From positions 18,929,866-18,993,865 of the forward strand of contig CM076653.1 in assembly GCA_038496675.1 (NCBI GenBank): DNA of 64,000 nucleotides, in the 5' to 3' direction. The notes under the pieces were generated by a model. The model had not been told where the DNA came from and did no database searches. It was given only the letters and a program-made list of their open reading frames with translations. The DNA is from Rachycentron canadum. Lineage: Eukaryota > Chordata > Actinopteri > Carangiformes > Rachycentridae. How positions within the stretch are numbered: position 1 is the stretch's first letter; every line of letters begins with the position of its first letter. Both the position numbers and the translations under genes were made by a program. Of the stretch, positions 12,201 through 26,160 are shown in pieces.

Positions 12201-15200
12201 CAAAACAAGGTCATTTTATAATAATGTAAAATGGTGGAAATGCTAGACTTTCAAAACTGAAAACTCATTATCCTTCCTTTTGTAGGAAAAACAGAGAGTG
12301 TGAAATTTACCCTCGGTTTTCTGGTGTGCTGAGTACAAACCAGGCTCCTCAGATCCTTCTTACTGGAAGTCTGAAGACCAGTTCTCATCTTGTAATTAAT
12401 CTTATTAAACCCCACCTTTTTACGAAACAACAGAACAGCACAAATTGTGGCTCTTTTAAGACAGCCAACTTTAAAGTGAGATGAAAAGCCTTCTCATAAA
12501 ACAAAGAACAAAGAACTGAGGCTCTCATAACATTCACTCTCACCCCAGCTCAAAAGAGAGAGTGAGGAACTGGAGGGAGGGAAAAGAGCAAAAGAGAAAA
12601 ACAAGTGAACTGAATGAAAAAGTTTTAAAAAGCTTAAAATCCAGATCACAACACAACTTTATTAAAATAGACAAAACATAGTGTAACATCCCTAGTGGTG
12701 CACCAGCCATGCTTCCACATAGATTTAGGTCAACATATCTAGCTTTCTTTAAGAGCCCCCATATACACTGGGTCCATTCAGGGCCCCAAGGTGTAAATTG
12801 AGATGTAAACAAACAGTTTACTGGGCCAGGTCTAAGCACTGAGGCTCTAGGCCTCCAGATTGACCCCTAGTACAAACAGCCATCCTCATAGTCTAAAGAG
12901 AGGGTTTTCAAATCACATCAGTTAAGTAAATGTTCTCTTCAATTCAGGGTTAATTAACGGAAAATTAAAGAGGGGTTTTCAAGATGGTGGCACAAAGAGT
13001 GGCTCGTATGGGCAGAGTTTACACACCAAACCACTGATATCTGAAACCTTGCCCTACTTGGGTCACATGTATTGGCATGAACATTGGGCCTTGTTGTTTA
13101 AAGCATCCAGGCAACATGTTAAAGAATTGAAGAAGAATTCAAGAAAACGGACTGGGCCAAGACCTCAGGTAGCAGGTACATATATCCTGTGACTACATTG
13201 TAATAGTAAACAACTGGCTAACTACTCAGTGAGGTTAGTACAAAGACACTGCACTTCCCAAAGCTGTGAAAGAGCTCATGGATAACCTCACAAAGTCGAA
13301 GATAACCCCAGTCCTTTCCTGCAAAGGCTCCAAATGCTCCCAAAAGCAAATTAAACCATTATTCTCATACTTCTACAAAGGGGGTGCAGACTGAGCAGCA
13401 TGTCAGCAGAGCAGCAGCAGCCACTTTCCTCTGTCTGTGTTTACACAGGATGCATTCAAGCACAGCGCTGAGTGTTGGTTACTCACCACACAATCACTGT
13501 AGTTACACGTGTAAAATGGAAGAAAATTGATCTGTGTTAAGATACGTGACACATTTACAGGTGTATAGTGTGAGCAACGTGTGAGCTGTTACACTGCATG
13601 TGTAGACAGCTGGTCTGATTGAAACAGGAACAACATGAGCTTAACTTTTGATAAATGTTAGTGTGCTGCCTGCATGTTTTCATAGTTTGTTTCAGCTGTT
13701 TTGCTGTGGTCATTGTCTAATTCTCAGTGGACTGTAGATTAATTTAGTCCATAAATCTGTTTCTTCCGACAACTGACACATAACTCTGCCGGCTGTTTCT
13801 TATTTATAGTAATGCATCAGGTCAGGCTGTTAAATTATTTCCTGAACAGCAGAGCAAACACTGTTAATAATCAGTGTGTGCTCACACAGATGTCCGACCT
13901 TCACGTTATTGTTTAATTTTTATTTGTTCACTAGAAATGGAATACATTTCTTTTTTTGCCATTTAAGTACAATAAGTTATGATTTCACATTTTGCCTCAA
14001 CAAAATGAATGACAGTATAATCCTCACAAAGTAAATGTGGGGATTTACCCACCTTTAAATATGAAGGATTAAACTTTCACCTTTCACAGCCACTGCACAA
14101 CAAAACATGGCATTTGTGCGTTGGTTGAAGCCACAACCCACTGGGGTTACAAAGGACGTCCTAATTTGTTCCTATTAGTCATAATGCATCTGTGTATACA
14201 CACCTCACTTCACCTCACCCTACACACACCATGCACACTTACACACATGAAAACAAACACACACAGGGTTGATGTGCAGTGTGTGGCAGTCTCAGTGGAG
14301 TGGGGTCATTAACTTGCCTAACAAACAGGCCTCTGTGCTGCCACCACCACACCGCCCCTCACCCCCAAACACACTGGCCTGTTTGAACTCCACTGTCTCA
14401 CTTATCAGCTGGGTGTTGACACCACCCAGCCTGGCAGCTCCTTCGGCCGTGGTTAACTCCCTGCAGATTTTATCAGACTGGAACTGCTTTCATAATAAAA
14501 ACGCACATGATCGGCCGTCATATTTTGGATATTGTAACTTCATAGTGAAATAAACCAGAATAGCTTTAAGATATGATACAGCTGGGCCTGCACTTGTAAT
14601 GTTTTCCTGTAGCTGCCAATGGGGAAACATATTTGGCCAGTGAGAGTACAGAAAGCAGCTCAGAGGATAATGAATAGACTGTACAGGTGCTTTAAAAAAA
14701 GCCTGTCCGTGACAAAGAGCAGTCAGATTACACTGTGTTTTCAGGGCACACTTGACACAAGACTGTGGCCTGAATTGAGCCAGTTGTTTTGATGGTCAGT
14801 CAGCACCATGGACAGAGACCCTGTCACCGCAGCCTGACCCCTGGGGCCCACCGCACAAACCGGGGGAAAACACTGGAAGGGCTTAAAAGCTGCCGGAGGC
14901 TCTTTTGTTAAAGATACATATACAGCATGGGGAAAAAAACACATCAACAGCAAAGGCTGTTGTCACAAGACCCGTGTTAGAAACCTCAGCAGCCTACAGT
15001 GAAAGGCTTTTACTAGAATAAGAACATGCAAAGTCATCTCCTTAGTTCATGACCTGGGCGGCGAGGAATGACTTGTTTCAGGATTGAGGAACTTCCCACA
15101 TAGTTCCTCATTTTACCACGTGAAAAAAGAAAGTTAAAAGAGGCTTTAATCTTAAATATCTATAGAATTTATAGACGCATTGGTGACTTTATCTTGGCAT

Positions 15201-15919
15201 GAAATCAGCTCTCACACTGGTCTCAGAGCAGCTTTTCACAATGTGCTGAATCACATATTGTGGTGTTTATGGAGGGGTGGGGGCATTACGTGATTCAGCA
15301 AAGATAAATCAATAATAACTACACCACTGCGTCTCTGTAAGACAATACGTGACAGGGTGATATTAGCAAAAGCCCCTCACAGTGTGTCAGCAGCCTTTGG
15401 GCTCTTTAAATCTAAATATAACCGCGTCTAAAGCTGATACCTAAACCTCCTGGCTAATGCTGCGTTCACTAGCTCATCAAAGGCTCGGGCAGAAGCTCCG
15501 GAAATCAAAAACAAAACATGCAAGATATTCAATTATACCTCATATCTCACATATTGTGGGTGGAAACCACTTAAATAATTAGTAAAGGAGGTACATTACC
15601 GAATATACAGTCAAATCTAAGTTCTTTGTAAGCTAAGTATCAATCTATAACATTAGCATTGTAGCCACTTATTAGCAAGACGTTGCTGGGGGTGTACAGC
15701 TCACCCCCCGTTAGCCTTCCCCACCCACTAAAAGTTAGCTTTTATGCTATTACAGCACATCAAATTACTGAATATCGGCATCTTTGCTCGCTCACACTGA
15801 TATTTAAGGTGCACGTCTGCCATTTCCTACAGAGCATGAAGGCAGCAGCTAGCTAGTCAACCGTGTCGTTTATGGGAAAACAAAATGAAAACTTCACGCA
15901 ACCGCGTGTCCGTACACAC

Positions 15920-16048
15920 CTTGTTGAGGTGGGGGTTCCGGGTGACATCGTAGCCCCTCTTCTTGGTGAACACGAAGGTTTTCCTCTTGTCCTCGGACTT
16001 CTGCATCTCCGTCTCCACTGACTCCCGTCGGACCAGACCGTGAGCCAT
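15920..16048 (-). CDS. me1: NADP-dependent malic enzyme 1, first coding exon (partial gene)
   Basis: This is the N-terminal exon of malic enzyme, which oxidatively decarboxylates malate to pyruvate and makes NADPH in the cytosol for lipid synthesis. The exon gives 43 codons from an ATG in good context (AACATGG) and ends in phase 0 at AACAAG/GTGTGT. Its end, KRGYDVTRNPHLNK (residues 30-43), is the signature N-terminal segment of vertebrate malic enzymes, where the human ME1 first exon also stops at NPHLNK. The about 29 residues before it (MAHGLVRRESVETEMQ...) are charged, longer than the human ME1 leader, and do not look like a mitochondrial presequence. By itself the exon could belong to me3; linkage to prss35 and snap91 favours me1. 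The remaining exons lie to the left, outside the window. Confidence 0.85.
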
Positions 16049-16200
16049 GTTGATGCCTCTTTAAATAGAGCGACGCCGGTGAACTATTGTGAACTCAACA
16101 AGTGGATGCGCCGCACGCCACTGAATTCAAGACGAGCCGGTGCCTCCTTATCAATCAGGCTGTTTTATTGTTTGCAATAATTCACCGGAGATCTTGATAT
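16049..16200 (-). promoter_or_regulatory. me1: me1 5'UTR and core promoter region (approximate)
   Basis: The bases directly upstream of the me1 start codon are locally GC- and CpG-richer than the surroundings (GAGCGACGCCGG, GATGCGCCGCACGCC, GACGAGCCGGTG). A TATTTAAA-like string on the minus strand ends only about 15 bases before the ATG, too close to act as a TATA box for a transcript including that ATG. The transcription start cannot be placed from sequence alone. Confidence 0.35.
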
Positions 16201-19200
16201 GAGCGTGAACCTGTGCCCGATCAACAGGTGCATAAGGAGGGTGGTTATTGTCTGTCTGACAGATAGGTACCAAAATACACCATTTTATTCCATTAAACCT
16301 TAAAACAGAGGTGAGATAATAGCTGAAAACGTCCTAGCTTCACATCGTAAGGGTTAGTGTCAGGGATTCCCATTGGTTGATTCATGGGAGAAGTAGTCAC
16401 TAAAAGCTTTTTGAGATTTCTGTGATATATTAAAGCGAAAGCATCAGATCTCCAATAAATTGAGCCTGTCTGGGCCTCAGAAAGAACAAGAAAAGTCTTT
16501 AAAGAATCAATTAATTACTACACCTTTTAAAGGGGTTCATTAAAAAAAAGGGGAAAAAAAGTAAATTTAAGGCTAAACTGAATTGAGCTGAACTGAAAGT
16601 GACAATGCCACCATCTTTGCAAACAACATATAATTCAAATCAAATAATTTCTTTGGAGACATTACAACAACTTTTGACAAGAACTGAAGCAGCAGCAAAT
16701 TAGATGTCGTGAAAGCAGCATCTCTACAAATTAGTCTCTTGTATGACTCTGATTGTACCCCAGTTATTCCCCAAGGTTTTAAGGAGTTATGACACTTGTC
16801 ACAAACACGTAACCAATATCAATTTATAACTGAGGGCTGTGACATGACTGAGGATATTTGTAGCCAAGGTCAACCTTCAGCCTTCACATGGTTATGCAAC
16901 ATTAGGCAGCAGTGTATTTGACAGCCAGAAATACTGTGGCATTCTGGGAGGGAGGGGAGGTTATTCAACCCTCAGTCCATATACCTCATGTTGATGGGGT
17001 GACTGCTCCAATTTCACAACAGTCTTGTTGGGAAAACAGCTGATCTGTCAAGCAGTATATTCAGCCCATTTAGACCAACTAAAGCAAATTTTTTTGTCTG
17101 CTGAGTCATATGTTTGAAGTTTTTTTCTTGCTTCTTCATGCCTGCTGTCATTACAAAGGATTCCCTGTCAGTGCGTGTGACTGAGATAAAGGGAGGTTGA
17201 ACCATGGGTGAGGACACCTTATGTCTCGTTCTACACTGAGGTTGAGCTTTTGCCAAGACTGTAAATATGGTTGCACTGATAAAGAAGAGCAGAGTGTAAG
17301 AGCCTAGACAGAGTGTAGATAGGGCACAAGTCTTCATACATGCTATCAAATTTGAAACGTTCTTAGGATTTATGTGGATTAAGTTTCTTTTTTTATGTCT
17401 CCCCCCTCATCTTTTCCCCTTAAAACTGTACGCAATCCCCCAATAATACTTAGAGTGGAGAAAATCTGAACTTGTTGCATCCAAATGTTGTTTTCTCACA
17501 AAAATCACGCCACACCATCGCTCTTATACAATGTCGTCACACTGCTGCATTGTGAGCTGATCGGTATCTCTGTTTCTCTCTGATTTCTCCATGTGCTGTT
17601 GAGCACACGATGGCAGAAATTACTCTTGATGTTTTGATTATTGAAAAAAATTCTCAAAATATTGTCCATTTTAGATGAACAAATAAATTGTGTTTTCTGC
17701 AATACATTGTATCTGCAGGGGTAATAAACCTCCACATACTGTTGTTACAGTATCAGGAGGGTCACATGAGGTCACTTGGGATTTGTTCTGCATGGTTCCC
17801 TCTGGCAACAGACTCAGTGTTAGGCTCCTTTTGTCCATAAGACTCAGAGTCAACATCAGACTTCTGCCAAATGGACAGACCTGACTAAGCTCTGTGGACT
17901 ACTCACTCTGTGATCAGCAGCTACTGGTCCAGACACACTGCAAGTTCTGTCTTAACCCCCTAATTGTGAAAAACCTCCTCCGCTCCAGGGCTTGGGATTT
18001 TTAAAGTCCATGAAAACCTGTATTTCACAATAATAATAGATATTAAATGATATAAAATATTAATGAATAAATAACATTTTGAAAAAACATCTATCAAAAA
18101 AAACCAAAAAAAAACGCCAACACAAAAATACATATTTTGCCATTCAAATACAAATTTGAATGACAAAATATGTTTTCAGGTAGAAAGAATTAATAAAAAT
18201 TGAGTTGGATTTATAATTTTTTTGTGGTTTAAAGTGTATCATGCAAATCATTATTATATGTGTGCTGCCTCTTTGAACTAATAATAACCAGGTGTCAGAG
18301 CATTTTTTGATTGAAATTTGAATGAAATTCAATCCATTAATGATCTTTTGAATCTAATCATCCATGTTATGAACATAAAAATGGCCAAACTTCAAAAGAT
18401 ATAGTTTTCACTAGACGATAAAAGATATCACTGGCTGGATAGTGAGCATTGAAAAACAGCTGAGAATGCAGAGGGCTGCCTTGCAGAGGTCACTGTATGA
18501 TATTGATCAGCATCTCCAGCCAAAGCAGGTCCTTATATAGTAGCACACTGATCACCCTGTTTATCAGGCTGCCACCCGCCGTTTGAATGACTAATCTGAA
18601 TGACAAACATCTGTGTCTGTATCAGGAGGGAAGTCTGGAAGTTGTTTTTGAGGTTTGGGCACGGTGTCAGTTGGCAGGGGGAGGGCATGAGGAATGCAGA
18701 GAGAGTTTGGGAAGCACCATCAGCCCACCCATTGAGGGTGAGCACAGCTGGATGTTGTCAGGGAAGCTGTCTACCTGGGTGTAGTGTCTGCATGTGTGAA
18801 CAAATTAAGAGAGAAAAATTAGACTATAATATGCTTTTATTATGCAACAGTTAAAAGTTGGCAAATGCTACATTTCCCACAGAGCTTTTGTCAATAAAAT
18901 GGGTTTTTATGTTTTTATTGTCGTTTATCATTATATCATTATGTTTTATTTGTGTGAAATCCTTAATATCTCCAGTAGCAATTAAAATATGGAGCCTAAG
19001 ATTTTCCATTTGCATTTATTAAATTAATATTATATTTATATATCAGTGAAACGGAAGTAAATATAAATCCAACCTGGAGCAAAAAAAAGGAAATCTACGG
19101 TTTATAAATGGGGTCCATTGGAGAAAGATATTCCCTGTCATCTTTCTCTAGTGTCTGGCTTAAAAAGCAATGAGGAAAAACCAACAAAATGAAAGCCAGT

Positions 19201-20118
19201 TTTATTCTTGTGATTAACTTAACTGACAAAAGCAGAAAAAGAAAAAAAGCTGTGCAATAACAGATGAAAGAAAAAAGGCAAAAACGCCCATATTCAGATT
19301 TATACATATTGCTTCATGTATAGATGTGTGTGTGTGTATATACATGTTTGTAATTCCTCTGGAGAATGTTTAAAGATGTAGGATGTTTGCTAAACAGCCT
19401 TCACGTTTACATGAGTAAAAGTGAAGGAGTTTTACCTCATCTCCTAAGTCCAAAGTGCAGGAAGTCCACCTCTGCTGGAAATGTTATAACCCTCACTTGT
19501 CCCAGGACAGGGTTAGCAGAGAGCAGGTGTGGAACAACAAGTATATTGAAGGCTTTCAGAAATCAGGTATAGACCACATCTTGCAAAACACTACATTTAT
19601 CAAAAGAGAAAAAATTCTCGCAATCTGCTGACACAAGCCTTTGTATGATCATTTCTCTGTCTTGTCTTGACAGGGAAGAGAAGGAGGTTGGCATTTGCAC
19701 AATAGGTATTTTAAATCAAAACCTGTGGCACAGAGCAGTGATGAAGAGGCTTAAACTGTGCCTTGAGTAATGAAGCTTTCTTAGTTCTCAGTAGGTGAAT
19801 GAGGGTCAAGGCCAAGTCACTGTCAGACTGACCTGCTGTGAGCCCTCAGGCTCTGCAGATGGTGAAAGAGGACATAAAACTTTGCAATTATTGATGATGC
19901 AATGAAATAAAAGGCCCTCCAGTGACAGCTAGATGTAATATTAACAGAATGATTGGTGATTATGTAAGATATGTGTTTACTAGAGTTGCTGCATGTAGTT
20001 TGCCTTTTGATTTCATTTTCATCTATCCTTCAACTTCCCATGACCCTGTTGAACCAGATGTTTTATAGACGTAATCTCCCTTTATTGCATCTTAATATCA
20101 GGCACAATCTTGACTGCG

Positions 20119-20122
20119 CACG

Positions 20123-20154
<32 letters not shown>
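20119..20154. repeat. (CA)n/(CG) microsatellite
   Basis: A CA tract preceded by alternating CG/CA dinucleotides (GCACGCACACGCGCGCGCAC), a Z-DNA-prone purine-pyrimidine alternation of about 36 bases. A CT-rich run follows about 50 bases later. Confidence 0.9.
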
Positions 20155-20819
20155 GACAGATGATACAGCCTTAATGTCTGCATCATACGCAGTCATTGTT
20201 TTTTTTCTCTCTCTCTCTCTTGTCTGTGTTTTGACTCTTGTGTATCCCTGTGGGGCTTTTCTGGTCAGGAAGAGGAGGAGGCAGCAGACAAAGATAAATA
20301 CAATTACTGAGAATCAAATCAGCCACAAACACATGGTTTTCTCTCCCACCTCCATTTATTCTGCTGCATACTGACAGCAACACCTGGCCATACTTCCTGC
20401 ACTGTAGCTGATGGTAAAGGATTCACAAACATGGTCATTAAATGTAATTACAGCTGCAGACTGTATGGAGTGGAGAAAACATACCTTCTGATTGCATTGG
20501 CACCTCACTGCGTAAACTATACAATACAGAGCTCATATAAAGGTTTGAGCAATATGGGTCTTTGAATGCTGATATTGTTGGTTGGCAGCTCTTTAAGGTA
20601 AAAGCAAGGAAGCTGAAACTCAATGGGAAGAAGCTCAATTCTGAAGAAGCCCTAATGATGGCATTAATTGTGACCCCATTGTGACCTTTATCATATATTG
20701 TCATTAGTAATATATGATTAGATTAGATGGCCAGACCTTGTTTTTGTTTTACTTATAGGTGGTAAGTAAAACAAAAAAAAACTTTGACATGATCTGCCTT
20801 TGTTATCAACCCATGTGTA

Positions 20820-20965
20820 TTTTAACATTGTTTTCCTAATAATTGTTTTTCATATTCTTTTTTTTAAAAAATTATGTTATTTTGTGAATTTTTGTGTGTT
20901 CTTTGTAACTTTGTCTTGAAATGCCTCTTGAGGGACACATAAAGAAGCCAGTTTTGAATTAAATT
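20820..20965 (+). repeat. Candidate LINE 3' tail remnant
   Basis: The run TTGTAACTTTGTCTTGAAATGCCTC, then TTGAGGGACACATAAAGAAG, then TTTTGAATTAAATTG resembles the 3' tail of L2-type fish LINEs, where a TGTCTCT/GGGACA...AATAAAG stretch precedes a TTTTGAATTGAATTG tail. No coding part of a LINE is attached, so this would be a 5'-truncated copy. Family call from memory only. Confidence 0.35.
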
Positions 20966-23900
20966 GCCAACTAAAGTCTGTTTTTTGTCTATAAAAGTCT
21001 GCCTGCGTGTATTTCAGAATACTTGCCTGATAAAAAAACTAATGTGGTCATTTAAGTATAGGTTTAGATTTATTTCAGTAGACAAAATCTCAAATGAAAA
21101 ATCAGACAAAACATTTAAAACCAAAAGCCAATTTAGACATTTTCTCAGTCCCTTTCACTCCTGGACTTCCTGGCCATTACCTGTTAATTCAGCAGGTCTC
21201 GACAAATGAAGAACTAGCTGCATCTGAGTGGATCAGTTCTGAGTTTGGAGTCAAAAGTAACTAAAAATTGAGTAGTGAAACTGAAAAAATGCAAGCAGGA
21301 GAAAGTCCAAAGGGAAGAATATTGTAACCAAACAAAACATACTATGTAGTTTTATCGTAGTTTTTTTTCCCATTTCTGAAACTTTCAAAACTTTCTGAAA
21401 ATTCACACCCACTTCACACCATGAGTGGCCAGCTGTGCAGATGTGAGAATGTAAGCTAGGTTTGGACCGCTCTCTATAAAGTCTTTTATAAACTCCAAGT
21501 TCACCACCATGTATGGATTCTAATAGGAGAGAATAGGAGCAGTTATCCCTACATTTAAAGAATATTATATGTCTGTGTTTTTACCCCACTAGTCGGCCAT
21601 TAGGATCAGGTATGAACACTTCTGACCTGGTGGGACAACACATCATTCAAACTACTTCCTTTTTGAGCCTACTAATTCTGTACTTTTATCAGGATGGAAT
21701 CTACATCATAAAACTTGTGGGTATGATTGTCGTGATAAAAGTAATGAAAATGTGAGATTTGTCTATGCGGTTGAAGGAAAAGCTCCTGGTGCTGACAGAT
21801 GTGTGACTATGAGAAAAGTAGATTTTGAATATTTGAATAGAGCCAATGGGTGAAAAGTCACAAAGGTCAAAATGCAAGGCAACATGAGACCTTGAAGTGA
21901 AACAGTCCGTCTCATGTGTATGAAGGTGTGCCCACCTGTCACGGCCTGCAGGGCATTTTGACCTTTCAGCTTCTTTAATTATCACTACCTTGGACCAATA
22001 AACTCTACCTACAATGAACTCTGTGTGGTTTGTTTCTGCAGTGGGCCCACAACCTTTCCCATAGTTAGCCATTCCACAATTCCCCAAGGTTTCCAAAATC
22101 CATTCCACTCTTAAGAACTGGCAGCATCCAAGTTTGATCACTGGCAGAAGATGAAGATAAGAATGAGAACCACATTTCCTCCCTTTAGGTACTTTTATGA
22201 AGCCATAACTGTTGTTGTTTGGACTCAGAACAGAACACACACAGAGGTGCTCAGAGGGATTGGGTCTGCCGACTTCAGCACCAGTGGAGGAAATGGATGG
22301 ATGTTTTGGAGGGATTCCTGAGGAGCGCTGCACTTCCAAGTCTGCTGCTATACATACATACATGATTTCCCCCACCCCTTTGCTTTCTCTCTCTCTCTCC
22401 TATGAGTCCATACATGACCTTCCCCCAGGCCCCCAAATCAATGGGCCCTTTCACTGATCACTCTGACATAATGACCCACTGTTTGAGCCCATGGATATTT
22501 GGGGAGACGTGGAAAAAGAGAGAGCTTTAAGCTGCAGCTTTTCTGTCTTGCATTATTAGAGAGAGCTGAGTTGACATGTGTGTACTGCAAGAAGGAGCTT
22601 GATCATAATAGGCTGGGTTGGGTTAAGGAAGCCCTGAACATATCCTGAGGAAGCTGCTGCTGAGCCTTAGCTTTAAAAGGCTATGCTGTATGAATGTACT
22701 CCCGTTAGACTAGTTACAGCCGTGCTGTGCACTGACTTTTACAGGTTGGGAAGCAGAGCTGATGAACTGACACATACACTGCTGCCCTTTTCTGCTGCCT
22801 GTATTTCCAGTGCTGAAAGTCTCTCTGCACTCTTACCTGGACATCTTTATCTTTCTGCTCTTCTTCCTGGCTGATGAAGTCTTAAGATTATTCCTTTGAA
22901 CTGACAGGAAACATATCAAATGTGTGTTCCTTGATTAACAGAACGGAAAACATTAATATGATGACAGAAAAAAAAAAGACATTTAGTGTAGTGTCATTAT
23001 TAGTATATGTAAATGCTACTGATGCCTCTTAACACTCAAATTACTGATCCACAAGGAGCTGCAAGATCCTAAATCTTGCATTTGTCAAGATGGCATGAAT
23101 TGCTAATGAAACAATATGTCTATAGACCTTGTTGGGATATGGGAAAATGTCATCAAAAGTTTTTTACACTTGGCTAAGGTGGAAACATTGGTTTATCCAT
23201 AAAAACAAAAGTCAGAAGAATATCAGATATGAGTGGGCTGATAAGGATTGTAATACTCAAATAATGTAAATCTAATATGCCAAATAACCATGAATGTCAT
23301 GTTTCCATCATGTTTTCCACAGGATTTTTGTTTGTTTCAGGTTTTACAGACATGCCTGTGCCTTCTTCTGGTTTAATAGCACCAGCTGTTTATCACAATG
23401 CAACTCCTAATACGCACGCAACAATAGTATGTGGAAATGCACACTTATTTGCCCATTTTATGGGAAATTCGGTTAAAAATTTGTGCTAAATTTAGATGTA
23501 AATGTAGCTTAACTCGTGACATGCTTCAGTTAGTAGAGCACCATATTATCTGACGTCAGTTCTCAAATGTCAACAGTGCAAAAAGACACAACCAACTAGA
23601 GGCTTGAAGTTGTACTTTGCTCACAAGTGTGTCCAAGAATGGTTTTATGCTATTTTGAAAAACAGAAAACTATGCGAAGCAGCTGCTGTATTATTATAGT
23701 TCAAATTTCCTTTAGTATAAAGTAAGGAGAAATCAATTTGTCGTGAAGTTAAGTAATAAAATAAGAGTCAGTTTTAAAAGAGCTTTTACTCTGTCTTGTC
23801 TGGCACAGGGTATAGGTTTGTGTGTCTGTTTCTACTTGCAAACATGAATGAGTGGGTGTGTTTTTGGCTCTTTTAATAATGATTGTACCCACAAAACAAG

Positions 23901-26059
23901 GTGTGCCACCGAACTCAGAGAGACTCCAGACTGAAAAAACTTGGCAGGTCAAGGTTTGCCAGAATTGAACGAGGCGATGAACACCAGAGAGCAAAGATTC
24001 GCTCTAGGGAGACAGCAGAGCTTCTCCAGTCAAAGTACTAAATGGCATTTGGCAGAATGAGCAAAGAGACGTCATCACTGTGCTTCAACAAAACCTCCTT
24101 TCTTCTCCAGGGAAAGAGGACAGAGATTAGTGTGTTAACCTAGTCACACAGTATGTTTATGTAACCTTTTTGACCCCACACAATATGTGAGTATTTCAAC
24201 ACGCAAGCACACAGACTCTTTTTTACTTTCCCAGCTTCTTTCTTATTGTATGAAATGTTGCCCAGCTTATCAGGATTTGTTTGCATGTCTATGTTGTATT
24301 GTGCAGGTTCCTTAACTGAAATCAATGTTTTTGCATCTGAAATGACCAGAGTTTAATGTAAAAATGTGAATTCATGTCCAATATCATATGTAAACACTGT
24401 ACATGTGAATGTAAATAATTGTAAAATGTTTTCAGTTGATAAATTTAAGTGTGTTTTTTTTTTTTTTTGTAAGGGGGACTTTAGCAACACACATTTAAAG
24501 ATACTGTGGCTCTTCTGTGACGAGATCCATTCTTCTAAATAATATCTGCAACATTTGAGCTCAACAAATACCTTTTCTCTGTGTAGCCTCCCTGCTCTCA
24601 CATGTCTCAAGTCCTGGCAGCACATTGTGAAATGAAAACACCTCATGAGTCCAAATCCACACTATAAACAAGAGGCCTGTCAGGGATAAATGTCACATTT
24701 CCTCGTGTTTGTCTCACTGTGTCTAAACAGTTTCATCTCAGTGCGGACACACTGCAGATCCGTTACCCTCAGCTCAATAACAGGGATAAAATGTTGGTTC
24801 CACTTTCCTCTGTGTTGCCAAATGAGCCCTACTGATGGCATATCTACTGTATAATCTGCAAAATATATACTTGGTCTTGAAGTTATTGAACACTGGAGGG
24901 ACTGTCTTCCTGTAAGCCAACATCTTGTGCAAACTTTTGTTTAAAACATAACCCCACCTGGTGTGTACACATTATTGCCATGATAACGGATAGGATTGGT
25001 CTGTGTGTTTGTTTTGTTTCCTCTTTTTCTTTTTTTCAGTTTTCTTAGCTGTGCTAAATGTTTTGACACTAGTGGGATGAATGAGCAGGAAAGACATTTC
25101 TAATGAGCTGTTTCCTAAATCAGAGCTGCTTCAAACATGACTCAGTACTTCAACACTTAGAGAAGCATCAAGGCAATGGTAAAACACTGCCATGTATGTA
25201 CAGTAGCAACATAAGGAGATCTCTGTATGCAGCAGAGAGGTCAGTCAAAGAGCACTGAGGGCAGCTATTTTTATTTCTGCATTTCAAAGGAAACTCAGCA
25301 CCTTAATTCAATTTCCTTCATGCACTTTTGGACGACTGAACTAACAATTACTGTGCTGCAGCACAAATTACAAGATCATCAATCACAGCCAGAAACCTCA
25401 AGTGTCCAAATAGTAACTCTGTTTCTTACCTGTAGGGCATGTGTTTTCTTTTTCCAGTGTAGAGGAGATTAACAACCTCCACAGTAGATGTTTCAGGTAT
25501 GCGCAGGTGAGTGATGTGGAATGACGGTTTTATGTTTTATTGCAGAAAGGGATTATGGACAGTTAGTGTAAACAGAGGGTCATACACAGAGTTAGAAGTT
25601 TGAAAGGACAGGCTCAGTCAAGTGTGTTAATCTGCATGGCCTCCTCAAGGGGCCATCCTTGAGACTATCCTTGGGGTTCCCGGCGGTCCCCAGCAAAAAG
25701 GGATTATTTATTTTTGCAAATGTGAATGTAGAATAAAACATCGTAAAGCAAATATTTTATGAAATCTGGGACTCTGGGACAAAATCTTATCAAAATCTGT
25801 TTGATGGTCTAATTTCATGTGAAAAGGTATGAGGATCTAACTAATGTTGGCTCCTAGAAATTATGTTTATATACAACAAAACTGTTTTCCAGATTATGTT
25901 GCGACCACATTGTAATCCAGGCGGATTATGTTCAAAAGATGTATTTCCTTGAAAGAATGAAGAACAACATTTATTGACAGTAGCAGTGTTTCCAAGCGTT
26001 GGCTGGAGTGGACAGTGGATATACAAAGCAGACAACTGTCACACCAGAGACCAGAGTCC

Positions 26060-26160
26060 AGCTGCTGGTTAGGTTTTGGCAACAAGAACACTTTGGCTAA
26101 GGTTGAGGAAAGATTGTGGTTTTGGTCAAATGTGATAAAAAATAAATAAATAAAAAAAAG
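26060..26160 (+). repeat. Dispersed teleost repeat fragment
   Basis: The words GGTTAGGTTTTGGCAACAAGAAC, CTTTGGCTAAGGTTGAGGAAAGATTGTGGTTTTGGTC and the A-rich end resemble a common fish interspersed sequence in which a TTAGGTTTAGGAAAAGATCGTGGTT-like core is repeated. Diverged fragment. Confidence 0.35.

Larger units (their letters stand above)
1..15919 (-). other. me1: Probable intron 1 of me1 (no exon recognised)
   Basis: The first coding exon of me1 ends at 15920 with a good splice donor and transcription runs leftward, so everything to the left edge is most simply intron 1 or later me1 sequence. I looked by eye on the minus strand for conserved malic enzyme motifs (LACQQYS, GDLGCNGMG, NDDIQGTA type) and found none, so the next exon is probably outside the window. 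The stretch is AT-rich with poly-A/T runs, (GT)n repeats, two tRNA-like relics and dispersed repeats, listed separately. Weakly exon-like open frames here lack recognisable protein similarity. The intron assignment is inference. Confidence 0.55.

Noticed and set aside
12540..12839. 99-codon minus-strand open frame
   Set aside because: No recognisable domain. The neighbourhood looks like old repeat DNA and there are no splice borders typical of an exon.
16055..16066. TATTTAAA-like TATA box for me1
   Set aside because: It is about 15 bases before the start codon, so a transcript started from it would lack the ATG.
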